Made by a program: the position numbers and the translations under genes
The notes under the pieces: model-generated
The model's database searches: none
What the model was told of the DNA's origin: nothing
The model's input: only the letters and a program-made list of their open reading frames with translations
Shown: piece after piece, positions 1-5,202 of the stretch
Layout: the number at the start of each line of letters is the position of its first letter
Position numbering within the stretch: the stretch's first letter is position 1
NCBI GenBank assembly: GCA_014381035.1
Contig: JACMIS010000270.1
Coordinates: 1-5,202 of the forward strand
DNA: 5,202 nt
Direction of reading: 5' to 3'
From: Armatimonadota bacterium
Lineage (GTDB): Bacteria > Armatimonadota > Armatimonadia > Armatimonadales > Armatimonadaceae

Positions 1-336
1 GACCTGCGGGTGAACCTGGAGACGGGGCAGGGCTTCGGCACGGCGACGGACCCGCTCTTCCCTGACAGGAACCTGCACTTCGCCGTCCAGTCCGTCCACC
101 GCGAGCGTCGGCCCGGCGGGGAGGACCGCTTCCTTCTGGACGGCGTGGTGACGCGCGCGGCCGACCCTGCCAACGTCGGGCAGCCGGTGCGGATGGCGAT
201 GGAGACCAAGGACGATGCCACAGCCGTCGCTATCCGGATTGGCGACACGGTGTTCTCCGGTGCCGGACTCGTCGTCATTGCTATAATCGCCGTTCTCATC
301 GGATTACTGTTACCGGCGGTTCAAAAGGTGCGATGA
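1..336 (+). CDS. Unrecognised protein, C-terminal part, ending in a pilin-like hydrophobic tail (5' end outside window)
   Basis: The frame is open from the left edge to a TGA at 334-336, giving 111 residues of a protein that starts upstream. The GTG at 10 is unlikely to be the real start because no leader or ribosome site is visible before it. I do not recognise the body (residues 1-86): it is polar, without cysteines, and looks like an extracytoplasmic beta-rich stretch (FLLDGVVTRAADPANVGQPV, then AVAIRIGDTVFSGAG). Residues about 89-106 form one very hydrophobic segment followed by QKVR and the stop, so the protein could be held in the membrane by its C-terminus. That segment (IAIIAVLIGLLLPAVQKVR) is nearly word for word the stretch normally found at the N-terminus of DUF1559-type prepilins, lacking the GFTLIE cleavage site. 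Third-position GC is about 88% in the body and about 52% in the tail, by hand count. A fusion, truncation or assembly join are all possible. Coding status is likely; function unknown. Confidence 0.6.
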   Translation, partial: DLRVNLETGQGFGTATDPLFPDRNLHFAVQSVHRERRPGGEDRFLLDGVVTRAADPANVGQPVRMAMETKDDATAVAIRIGDTVFSGAGLVVIAIIAVLIGLLLPAVQKVR

Positions 337-386
337 ATGCGGCGGGAGTCACGTATCTGAGCGATGTGGGGCGCTCCTCGTTGTAT

Positions 387-420
387 GCGCCCTTGTGCTC
401 CTGAACACAAGGTGCGCTTT
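387..420 (+). terminator. Possible Rho-independent terminator after the first gene
   Basis: An inverted repeat pairs 387-397 (GCGCCCTTGTG) with 406-417 (CACAAGGTGCGC): seven perfect base pairs next to an 8-base loop, a one-base bulge at 413, then four more G-C pairs. Only three T follow (418-420), so the U-tract is weak. It lies about 50 bases after the stop of the plus-strand gene and before the pseudogene, a sensible place for a terminator. It could also be an unrelated hairpin. Confidence 0.4.
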
Positions 421-483
421 GACTCAGACCATTTGTCATTAAATTCAACTCGGATGTTATTAGGAGCACGGGCTAATGGTTGC

Positions 484-808
484 CAGAGCGTCCAACCGTC
501 GCTGGTGTCCTCTACGGATTCCAGCGGTGCGAACCTATCCATACTATAGCGGCCCAGAGGCTATGGGCAACGGTTTGCTGGTTGGGAATGACGACACTTC
601 GTTCCTGATCATGAACTTCATGGTGCCCATTAATCAAGTTAGCTTGGTGTTCGGTAACGATGAGGCCGGATTCAGCTCGGCTGGGGATATTCAATGGTGC
701 GACATCATTTGGCGCGATCTTCAACCAGATGGAGTTTGTCATTACCAAGAGTCTGGGAACGCCCATTAACCTGGCCGAGGTCGGCGACAAACCGGCGGTC
801 CGATTCGG
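484..808 (+). pseudogene. Broken gene for a secreted beta-sandwich (PEP-CTERM-type cargo) protein
   Basis: Protein-like sequence runs across successive frames on the plus strand. Frame 2 (548-688) reads SGPEAMGNGLLVGND, then MNFMVPINQVSLVFGND, then EAGFSSAGD. Frame 3 (687-806) continues with IFNGATSFG and AIFNQMEFVITKSLGTPINL, then AEVGDKPAVRF. Joined, these resemble, from memory, a family of secreted beta-sandwich proteins, often with PEP-CTERM sorting tails, of the pattern F-x-x-P-V-x-x-V-S-L-x-F-G-N-D-x-x-G-F, A-G-D, F-N-G, then P-I-N-L-x-E-V-x-D. About four residues seem lost at the frame change (between AGD and IFNG). About 20 residues with the expected N-x-x-D-x-x-D-Q motif seem lost between GATSFG and AIFNQ. 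An earlier piece in frame 1 (484-546, ending SGANLSIL then a TAG) may be the upstream part, which would need a second frame change near 547. No signal peptide or start is recognisable. The region is visibly less GC-rich than its neighbours. The 3' end runs into the convergent gene ending at 809. The pseudogene call is fairly secure; the family name is from memory. Confidence 0.6.
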
Positions 809-1210
809 TCATGCCGTTACGGACACCGGGTGCAGACCCAGTTGTCGCACTAATTCCGGCAACGAAACTCCCCGCAGTCGCGCCAGGGCGATCAGATAGG
901 GCGCACGTTCGGCGTTCTTTTGCTCGACCCGGTCAGAAAGAAGGATCAGTTCCGCTTGCTCTTCGTCGGTCAGCGTTTGCGCCTGCCGTTTGGCGACCAG
1001 TTCGTGGTACCGGGTCCAAAAATCCGTGGGCAATCCGTGGTTGATGCGAGCGAGAAGATCGCCCTCCTCGTCGGGGAGTGTCGCGAGTTGGCGTACAAGA
1101 TTACGCTGGTCACGTAGACGTTGCGCGACGAACGCTTCGGGGGCGATCCCGAAGCGTTGCGCTTCCTGACCAACCCACTGCTCAATATCGGGTTCCAACA
1201 CGATGTTCAT
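809..1210 (-). CDS. Small antitoxin-like hypothetical protein
   Basis: This 133-residue soluble protein has no signal peptide or membrane segment. Residues 1-33 (MNIVLEPDIEQWVGQEAQRF, then GIAPEAFVAQRL) look like a short beta strand plus two helices, as in ribbon-helix-helix antitoxins. Residues 45-125 are a charged helical region with the conserved-looking features GLP (59-61), FWTRYHELVAKRQAQTLTDEE (64-84), LSDRVE (91-96) and LARLRGVSLPELVRQLG (109-125). I recall this pattern from many uncharacterised proteins of cyanobacteria, Planctomycetota and Chloroflexota, often annotated as hypothetical and, as far as I remember, sometimes encoded before an HNH endonuclease gene; no such partner follows here. 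The start is well supported: AGGAGG lies 7 bases before the ATG. The gene begins 32 bases after the comM stop, so it is probably co-transcribed with it. The last eight residues (HPVSVTA and nearby) extend past the point where I expect the family to end. The gene is confident; an antitoxin role is only a guess. Confidence 0.82.
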   Translation of the reverse strand: MNIVLEPDIEQWVGQEAQRFGIAPEAFVAQRLRDQRNLVRQLATLPDEEGDLLARINHGLPTDFWTRYHELVAKRQAQTLTDEEQAELILLSDRVEQKNAERAPYLIALARLRGVSLPELVRQLGLHPVSVTA

Positions 1211-1217
1211 ACGGCAT

Positions 1218-1223
1218 CCTCCT
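1218..1223 (-). promoter_or_regulatory. Ribosome binding site of the antitoxin-like gene
   Basis: On the minus strand the sequence reads AGGAGG, a full Shine-Dalgarno match, 7 bases before the ATG at 1210-1208. It fixes this start and indicates strong independent initiation even though the gene follows comM closely. Confidence 0.8.
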
Positions 1224-1242
1224 GGTTCGTTACTATTTTACC

Positions 1243-2799
1243 TTACCCTCCCCAGAACTTGCGGTCGAGGGCGCGATACTGCACCGCCTCGGCGACGTGC
1301 GCGATGCCGATGGTCTCCTCCCCGGCGAGGTCCGAGATCGTGCGGGCGAGTTTCAGGATGCGGTCGTACGCGCGGGCGGACAGGCTCATCTGCGTGATCG
1401 CCGCACAGAGCAGCGATTTGGCGTCGGCGGTCACGGGACAGTGCTTCTGCATCTGCCGTGCGCCCATGTGCGCGTTGCAGTAGATCTTGCGCGACGTATC
1501 CTCGTGTTGAAAGCGAGCGGCTTGTTTCTCCCGCGCGACGAGGACGCGCTCGCGGATCGCGGCGGAGCGTTCGCCTGCGGGCGGCGCGATCAGTTCGTCG
1601 TGGCGCAGGCGCGGGACTTCGATGTGAATGTCAATCCGGTCGAGGAGGGGTCCCGAGAGTTTGTTCAGATATTTCTTCACTGATTCCGGCTTACAGGTGC
1701 ATTGGCGGAGAGAATCGCCGAAATAGCCACAAGGACACGGATTCAACGCGCCGCACAACATAAACCGGGCGGGATAGGTCAGACTGGCGGCGGCGCGGGC
1801 AATGGTGACGTGTCCGTCTTCCAAGGGTTGCCGCATGACTTCCAGAACGTCGCGATTGAACTCCGGTAATTCGTCCAGAAACAAAACCCCGTTGTGCGCC
1901 AGTGAAACTTCGCCGGGGCGCGGATATGAGCCGCCTCCGGTCAATCCGGCGTTGGAGATGGTGTGATGCGGGGAGCGGAACGGGCGTTCGGCGATCAGCG
2001 CGGTGCCGCTCGGGAGCAAGCCGGTGATACTGTATAATTTTGTCGCCTCTAACGCTTCCTCTACCGTCATCGGGGGCAGGATCGTCGGCAGTCGTCGGGC
2101 GAGCATGGTTTTACCGGAGCCGGGCGAGCCGACAAGCAACACGTTGTGCCCGCCCGCCGCCGCGACTTCCAGTGCCCGCTTGACATGGGATTGCCCTTTC
2201 ACGTCGGCGAAATCCCATTCGCTATGGACATGGCGTGAAAGGGCTTCGGCAGGGTTCATACGCACCGGGTTCGCGCTTCCCCAGTCGGCAAGAAGCAATA
2301 ACACGTCGGTCAGGGTGTCCACGGGATACACGTCTATGTCGCCGACAATCGCCGCCTCGCCGGTGTTCGCGGACGGCACGACGAACCGCCGGTAGCCGTT
2401 CTTTTTCGCCCAAACCGCCATCGGCAATACGCCCGTGACCGGCCGCACCGAACCGTCGAGCGATAGTTCCCCGATGAAGAGGCAACCGGCGGCGTTTTCT
2501 TCCGCGATCTGGCTGGTCGCCAGCAGAAGCCCGACCGCAATCGGCAGATCAAATGCTGGACCGGCTTTTTTCGTGTCGGCGGGGGCGAGATTGACCGTCA
2601 GTCGCTTGTCGCCGGGGAACATCAGCCCGCTGTTTTTGATCGCGGCGCGGACCCGTTCCCGCGCTTCGTTGACCGCCGCGTCCGGCAAGCCGACGATGGT
2701 AAATCCCGGCATGACCGCCGTATAGGCGACATTGACTTCTACCCGCACCCCGTACGCGTCCACGCCGAATATCGCGGACGATTCCACTACCGAAAGCAT
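1243..2799 (-). CDS. comM: ComM/YifB-family Mg-chelatase-like AAA+ ATPase
   Basis: This 518-residue protein is full length for the family (about 500-510). It is a cytoplasmic AAA+ motor. Family members such as Vibrio cholerae ComM form hexamers that drive branch migration of incoming single-stranded DNA during natural transformation; the gene is also common in bacteria not known to be competent. Domains in order: a Lon/ChlI-like N-terminal domain (about 20-145, with FTIVGLPDAAVNEARERVRA at 33-52 and NLAPADTKKAGPAFDLPIA at 70-88); the AAA+ core (about 192-397) with Walker A GSPGSGKT (224-231), RPFRSPHHT (272-280), GEVSLAHNGVLFLDE containing Walker B (296-310), and LLDRID with the likely arginine finger R388 (385-390); a four-cysteine cluster C355, C357, C367, C369, probably metal binding; and a C-terminal helical domain (about 405-505) with SLSARAYDRILKLARTISDL (472-491), the sensor-2 region. 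All key ATPase residues are present. AAGGAG lies 8 bases before the ATG. The prepilin gene ends 77 bases upstream with no terminator visible between, so comM may be read from that transcript or from a promoter in the gap that I could not identify. Confidence 0.97.
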   Translation of the reverse strand: MLSVVESSAIFGVDAYGVRVEVNVAYTAVMPGFTIVGLPDAAVNEARERVRAAIKNSGLMFPGDKRLTVNLAPADTKKAGPAFDLPIAVGLLLATSQIAEENAAGCLFIGELSLDGSVRPVTGVLPMAVWAKKNGYRRFVVPSANTGEAAIVGDIDVYPVDTLTDVLLLLADWGSANPVRMNPAEALSRHVHSEWDFADVKGQSHVKRALEVAAAGGHNVLLVGSPGSGKTMLARRLPTILPPMTVEEALEATKLYSITGLLPSGTALIAERPFRSPHHTISNAGLTGGGSYPRPGEVSLAHNGVLFLDELPEFNRDVLEVMRQPLEDGHVTIARAAASLTYPARFMLCGALNPCPCGYFGDSLRQCTCKPESVKKYLNKLSGPLLDRIDIHIEVPRLRHDELIAPPAGERSAAIRERVLVAREKQAARFQHEDTSRKIYCNAHMGARQMQKHCPVTADAKSLLCAAITQMSLSARAYDRILKLARTISDLAGEETIGIAHVAEAVQYRALDRKFWGG

Positions 2800-2807
2800 G
2801 ATTGTTG

Positions 2808-2813
2808 CTCCTT
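2808..2813 (-). promoter_or_regulatory. Ribosome binding site of comM
   Basis: The minus strand reads AAGGAG 8 bases before the ATG at 2799-2797. It agrees with the start expected from the family's conserved N-terminus (ML-x-x-V-x-S). Confidence 0.75.
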
Positions 2814-2877
2814 CACCGGGAGTAACGAGAGCGCGGGCGGATTTCTTACAGGGTTTTTACGTTCGGGTGGATATTTT

Positions 2878-3807
2878 TTACTGGGGCGGGTTCGCGAGGG
2901 GGAACCGCACGACGTGATCGGGATACTGATCGAGTCGGGCGCGACCCCAGCGCAGCCATTTGACGTGTCCGTCGTCGTAGATGTAGTTACCCCCCTGACT
3001 GTGACGGTTGTAGCGGATCCATCCCTCGTTCGCATATTTGCCCGCCGAGGCACCCCATTGCACGAGAGCGGCTTCCCCGACCCAGGCGTCGTAATCGTCC
3101 TGGATCACCGACCCGTACTCGGTATTGTCCGCGGCACCCAGCGCGTCCGAGTTGCGTTCGCTGAACATGATCACATTCGGGTCTTTAAGCCGGTTTATCT
3201 CGGATTCGGTCGCGAAGTCGGTCAACACCCCATCGAGGGCGTACCGGCACGAGCGGTGCGAATAGATCGAGTTGAGCAGGTACGAGGTCGTGGTGCGAAA
3301 CTCCGCTTCCGCGATCCCGAGTTCCGAGTCCGGGGGCAGTGCCTCGCCCACGTCGTTAATCGCCCCGTTGAAATCCGCGAGCGTCATCGTCAACTTTTCC
3401 GAGCGCGGGGAGGTATCCGACGGGCAAAAACCGAGTTCACGGTTCTTGAGATACGGCATGAACAGAATGATCCACGGTCGCTCCGCTTCGCTCGCCCCGG
3501 TACCGCCGCCAACGCACCCGGAAACGTCGGGGGGCAATGCCGGGACCTGCGTGCCGTCGTCGAGGACCCATCCGGCGTGATGCTCGAACATCTTGCCGTC
3601 GTAGTCGGTCATGTACATCCGCGCACCGGTGGCGATCTGCCGCATATTGGAAAGGCAGGTGGTCTGCCGGGCTTTCTCGCGGGCGGAACCGAACACCGGA
3701 AAAAGTATGGCGGCGAGGATGGCTATTATCGCTATAACGACAAGCAGTTCGATCAGCGTAAATCCGCTTCGGGCGGATTTCGCCGAAGTAAAGGCACGTT
3801 GTTTCAT
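2878..3807 (-). CDS. Type IV prepilin-like secreted protein (DUF1559-type, Armatimonadota style)
   Basis: The 309-residue protein begins with a short basic leader, then the class III signal GFTLIELLVVIAIIAILAA (15-33); prepilin peptidase should cut after G15, leaving F16 first and E20 at position +5. One transmembrane helix (about 19-39) is followed by SAREKARQTTCLSNMRQIA (41-59) and MTDYD (66-70), typical of the large prepilin-like paralogue family of Armatimonadota. The globular part has LGFCPSD (125-131), TSYLLN (174-179) and, near the end, GGNYIYDDGHVKWLR (272-286), the usual C-terminal signature of the family. Cysteines are at 51, 98, 128 and 187. Role: exported pseudopilin-like protein; whether it is assembled into a fibre is unknown. 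Start choice: the frame is open 975 bases further upstream, but that part lies antiparallel in codon phase within the hupE-like gene and encodes arginine-rich nonsense, whereas the ATG at 3807 has AAGGA upstream and starts the expected leader. It follows the hupE-like stop by 29 bases, so co-transcription is likely. Confidence 0.93.
   Translation of the reverse strand: MKQRAFTSAKSARSGFTLIELLVVIAIIAILAAILFPVFGSAREKARQTTCLSNMRQIATGARMYMTDYDGKMFEHHAGWVLDDGTQVPALPPDVSGCVGGGTGASEAERPWIILFMPYLKNRELGFCPSDTSPRSEKLTMTLADFNGAINDVGEALPPDSELGIAEAEFRTTTSYLLNSIYSHRSCRYALDGVLTDFATESEINRLKDPNVIMFSERNSDALGAADNTEYGSVIQDDYDAWVGEAALVQWGASAGKYANEGWIRYNRHSQGGNYIYDDGHVKWLRWGRARLDQYPDHVVRFPLANPPQ
3760..3780 (-). other. 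Perfect hairpin in the prepilin mRNA over the leader cleavage site
   Basis: Bases 3760-3767 (AAATCCGC) and 3773-3780 (GCGGATTT) are perfect complements separated by 5 bases. In the mRNA this is an 8-bp stem with a CCGAA loop, starting 28 bases after the A of the ATG. It spans codons for K10 to F16, including the G15/F16 cleavage point. The structure is seen directly; any effect on translation is conjecture. Confidence 0.5.
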
Positions 3808-3814
3808 GGGAATT

Positions 3815-3820
3815 TTCCTT
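3815..3820 (-). promoter_or_regulatory. Ribosome binding site that sets the prepilin start
   Basis: The minus strand reads AAGGAA 7 bases before the ATG at 3807-3805. It lies in the 29-base gap after the hupE-like stop and decides against the much longer open frame that continues upstream. Confidence 0.7.
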
Positions 3821-3836
3821 GTTCTTTCTATGGACT

Positions 3837-4922
3837 TCAGCCCGCGATCCGTTCGCCAAACCAGTAAGCTCCGGCGGCGATGACAATACCGGCGACAATC
3901 AGCACCAGTCGGTGCGCGATCACCGGATATTTCCGGTGTAGGGCGGCGAGGACCGGCGCGATACAAAGCACTAGTACCGCCTGACCGATCTCGACTCCGA
4001 CATTGAATCCGAAGAGTGACAGGGCGAGGGCGTGACGCGGTAGTTCGAGTTCCGACAGCGCACCGGCGAACCCGAATCCGTGGATCAGTCCGAACCCGAA
4101 CGCATACGGCAGTCGCTCCTCGCTTTTCTTCTCCGCGTCCTCCTGCTTCCAGGATCGTTGCAGAACACGCACACCGACGAACACGATGCTCGCGGCGATG
4201 ACGGGTTCGACGAACGAGCCGGGCAGGTTGACGATTCCCAGTGCGGCGAGTACCGGCGTGATACTGTGCGCGACCGTGAACGCGGTGACGACTTTCAGCA
4301 GTTGCATCAGAGTGCCGCCCATCAGCAGGAGCGCGACCACGAACAGGACGTGATCCGGTCCGATGGCGATATGGTAGACGCCTTGCTGGACGAATTGCAC
4401 GAACACGGCGAACGGATCTTGCGCGGAAGCGTTCCCCAATTTCACAACGGCTTCCGGCGCACTCGGGGTGAGTATCGCTTCGTGAAGGAGTTGCCCCCCC
4501 GCCCCACGCACGACCAGCACGGTCTGGTGCTTCGGGTCGGTCGGGAATAATCGCCCGCGCACGGTGAGTATTTTCGCGTCTGCCGGGATGGGAGCGGAGA
4601 GCGATATTCGTAGCGGTGTCTCGCCCCGGTTCACCGGTAGCAATCGCGCCGCTCCGTAGGAAGAAACGGCGAGCGTTTTCCCGTCCGCGACCAACGACAG
4701 GCGCGATGCGGCAACGGTTTCGATCTCGCGTGGCCGCCCGACCGCGTTCTGCTCGGTCAATCCTGCAAAATCGTGCGCCCAACCCGAGACCGGCGCATCC
4801 AGAGTAACAGTCACGGTCGTTCCGGAGACCCGTATGTCCAGGCGGCTCGACGGAATCTCATGCGCCCACGCCATCGGCAGAACGCAAAACAGCGTGGCGA
4901 GTAGCAGAAGTAATCGGCTCAT
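3837..4922 (-). CDS. HupE/UreJ-family membrane protein with large periplasmic N-terminal domain
   Basis: The protein has 361 residues from the ATG at 4922. Residues 1-20 (MSRLLLLLATLFCVLPMAWA) are a signal peptide with a good AWA cleavage site, so the mature protein would start H-E-I-P. Residues 21-170 form an extracytoplasmic beta-rich domain. Residues 178-361 carry about six membrane helices and the HupE/UreJ_2 signatures QGVYHIAIGPDHVLFVVALL (180-199), FTVAHSIT (215-222), FGFGLIHGFGFAGAL (275-289) and GFNVGVEIGQ (305-314). The in-membrane H184, D190, H191, H219, H281 and E311 are candidate metal ligands. Classical HupE/UreJ proteins are nickel permeases; the substrate of this longer branch is not established, and no urease or hydrogenase gene is in the window. 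A start 28 codons earlier (5006) would put a basic stretch before the signal peptide and overlap the TPR gene, so I reject it. The chosen ATG follows the TPR stop by only 4 bases, has no strong Shine-Dalgarno (only a GGCGG-like stretch), and is probably translated by coupling. Confidence 0.92.
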   Translation of the reverse strand: MSRLLLLLATLFCVLPMAWAHEIPSSRLDIRVSGTTVTVTLDAPVSGWAHDFAGLTEQNAVGRPREIETVAASRLSLVADGKTLAVSSYGAARLLPVNRGETPLRISLSAPIPADAKILTVRGRLFPTDPKHQTVLVVRGAGGQLLHEAILTPSAPEAVVKLGNASAQDPFAVFVQFVQQGVYHIAIGPDHVLFVVALLLMGGTLMQLLKVVTAFTVAHSITPVLAALGIVNLPGSFVEPVIAASIVFVGVRVLQRSWKQEDAEKKSEERLPYAFGFGLIHGFGFAGALSELELPRHALALSLFGFNVGVEIGQAVLVLCIAPVLAALHRKYPVIAHRLVLIVAGIVIAAGAYWFGERIAG

Positions 4923-4926
4923 CCGG

Positions 4927-5202
4927 CTACCGCGCCGCCTTTTCCACCACGTCCTGAGACGCGATTTTCCCCAGTTCCTGTACCTTCGCAGCGGCAATCG
5001 GGGCATGGACCGGCGAGAAGTGCGGGTTGCGATTGATGGCTCGCGCCAGATAGTTCCGCGCTTCGAAAGGCGAATCGGTTTTCGCGTAGATCATCCCGGC
5101 GTGATACAGGCGGGCGGCGTCCGGCGTGATCTTCTTGAGTGCGATATCGATATACTTTTTCGCCTCGGCGTACTTGCCGTTCTTGTAGTACACCCACGCC
5201 GC
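4927..5202 (-). CDS. TPR-repeat protein, C-terminal part (5' end outside window)
   Basis: The frame is open from the right edge to a TAG at 4929-4927, giving the last 91 residues. A GTG at 5193 is only an internal codon, since the frame and the repeat pattern (AAWVYYKNGKYAEAKKYIDI) continue to the edge. Two tetratricopeptide repeats are visible: residues 1-24 (W3, Y6, G9, Y11, A14, A21) and about 30-60 (L32, G36, Y39, A48, Y51, A55, then NP at 59-60), followed by HFSPVHAPIA and a short charged tail. TPRs are protein-binding scaffolds. This ending (a G-K-Y-x-E-A-x-K-Y repeat, an H-A-G-M-I repeat, then NPHFSP) resembles, from memory, TPR proteins encoded directly before HupE/UreJ-type genes in several phyla, sometimes with a DUF4331 gene upstream. 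The 4-base gap to the hupE-like start supports a shared function. What its partner is cannot be read from the window. Confidence 0.85.
   Translation of the reverse strand, partial: AAWVYYKNGKYAEAKKYIDIALKKITPDAARLYHAGMIYAKTDSPFEARNYLARAINRNPHFSPVHAPIAAAKVQELGKIASQDVVEKAAR

Noticed and set aside
333..404. 23-codon open frame overlapping the stop of the first gene (ATGA overlap)
   Set aside because: It is too short, has no recognisable features, and runs into the hairpin at 387-417; overlap alone is not evidence.
419..447. TTGACT as a possible -35 box for a plus-strand promoter
   Set aside because: No acceptable -10 box lies at 16-18 bases spacing, and the sequence downstream is a pseudogene.
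770..790. GCCGA-GG-TCGGC inverted repeat near the end of the antitoxin-like gene as its terminator
   Set aside because: The loop is too tight, the stem is short, and no T-run follows on the minus strand.
512..790. 92-codon open frame on the minus strand downstream of the antitoxin-like gene, as a possible toxin partner
   Set aside because: It has no ribosome site or recognisable motif and lies opposite the pseudogene, whose frames show family-like sequence.
1078..1683. 201-codon open frame on the plus strand
   Set aside because: It is antisense to the end of comM and the start of the antitoxin-like gene; such open antisense frames are expected in GC-rich DNA.
2914..3867. 317-codon open frame on the plus strand
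   Set aside because: It is antisense to the prepilin gene; the translation has no recognisable motif and the minus-strand protein is clearly real.
3808..4782. Open 975-base extension upstream of the prepilin in the same frame, giving a 634-residue reading frame
   Set aside because: It lies within the hupE-like gene in another frame of the same strand, encodes an arginine-rich sequence without domains, and the prepilin has its own ribosome site and leader.

Overview
The window most likely comes from a moderately GC-rich, Gram-negative-type bacterium, and the best single clue points to Armatimonadota. The prepilin on the minus strand (3807-2878) has a GFTLIELLVVIAIIAILAAILFPVF N-terminus running into an S-A-R-E-K-A-R-Q-T-T-C-L-S-N-M stretch and an M-x-D-Y-D motif, which is the form that is multicopy in that phylum. 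A planctomycete-style variant of the same motif (...GLLLPAVQKVR) appears oddly at the C-terminus of the first gene, so a relative in the Planctomycetota cannot be excluded. The phylum call is inference from motif style only.

Layout. Bases 1-336 (plus strand) hold the 3' end of an unrecognised gene whose protein finishes in a pilin-like hydrophobic segment. Bases 337-808 hold no intact gene: first a hairpin that may be a terminator (387-420), then the decayed remains of a secreted beta-sandwich type protein spread over two or three reading frames. From 809 to the right edge everything is on the minus strand. Read in the direction of transcription, from right to left, the order is a TPR protein (partial, enters from the right edge), a HupE/UreJ-type membrane protein, a type IV prepilin-like secreted protein, a ComM/YifB AAA+ ATPase, and a small antitoxin-like protein.

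The gaps between these five minus-strand genes are 4, 29, 77 and 32 bases and none contains a convincing terminator. They could therefore be one transcript, with the 77-base gap before comM the likeliest place for a separate promoter. TPR-hupE looks translationally coupled. The TPR-HupE pair is a recurrent pairing thought to act at the membrane, perhaps in metal handling. The prepilin is one of a large dispersed paralogue family and need not be functionally tied to comM, although ComM acts in natural transformation, which uses type IV pili.

I see no clear undescribed multi-gene system. The observations most worth following are the pilin-like tail of the first gene with its abrupt codon-usage change, the multiply broken pseudogene next to it, the orphan antitoxin-like gene, the predicted N-terminal histidine of the mature HupE-like protein, and a perfect hairpin exactly over the prepilin cleavage site.
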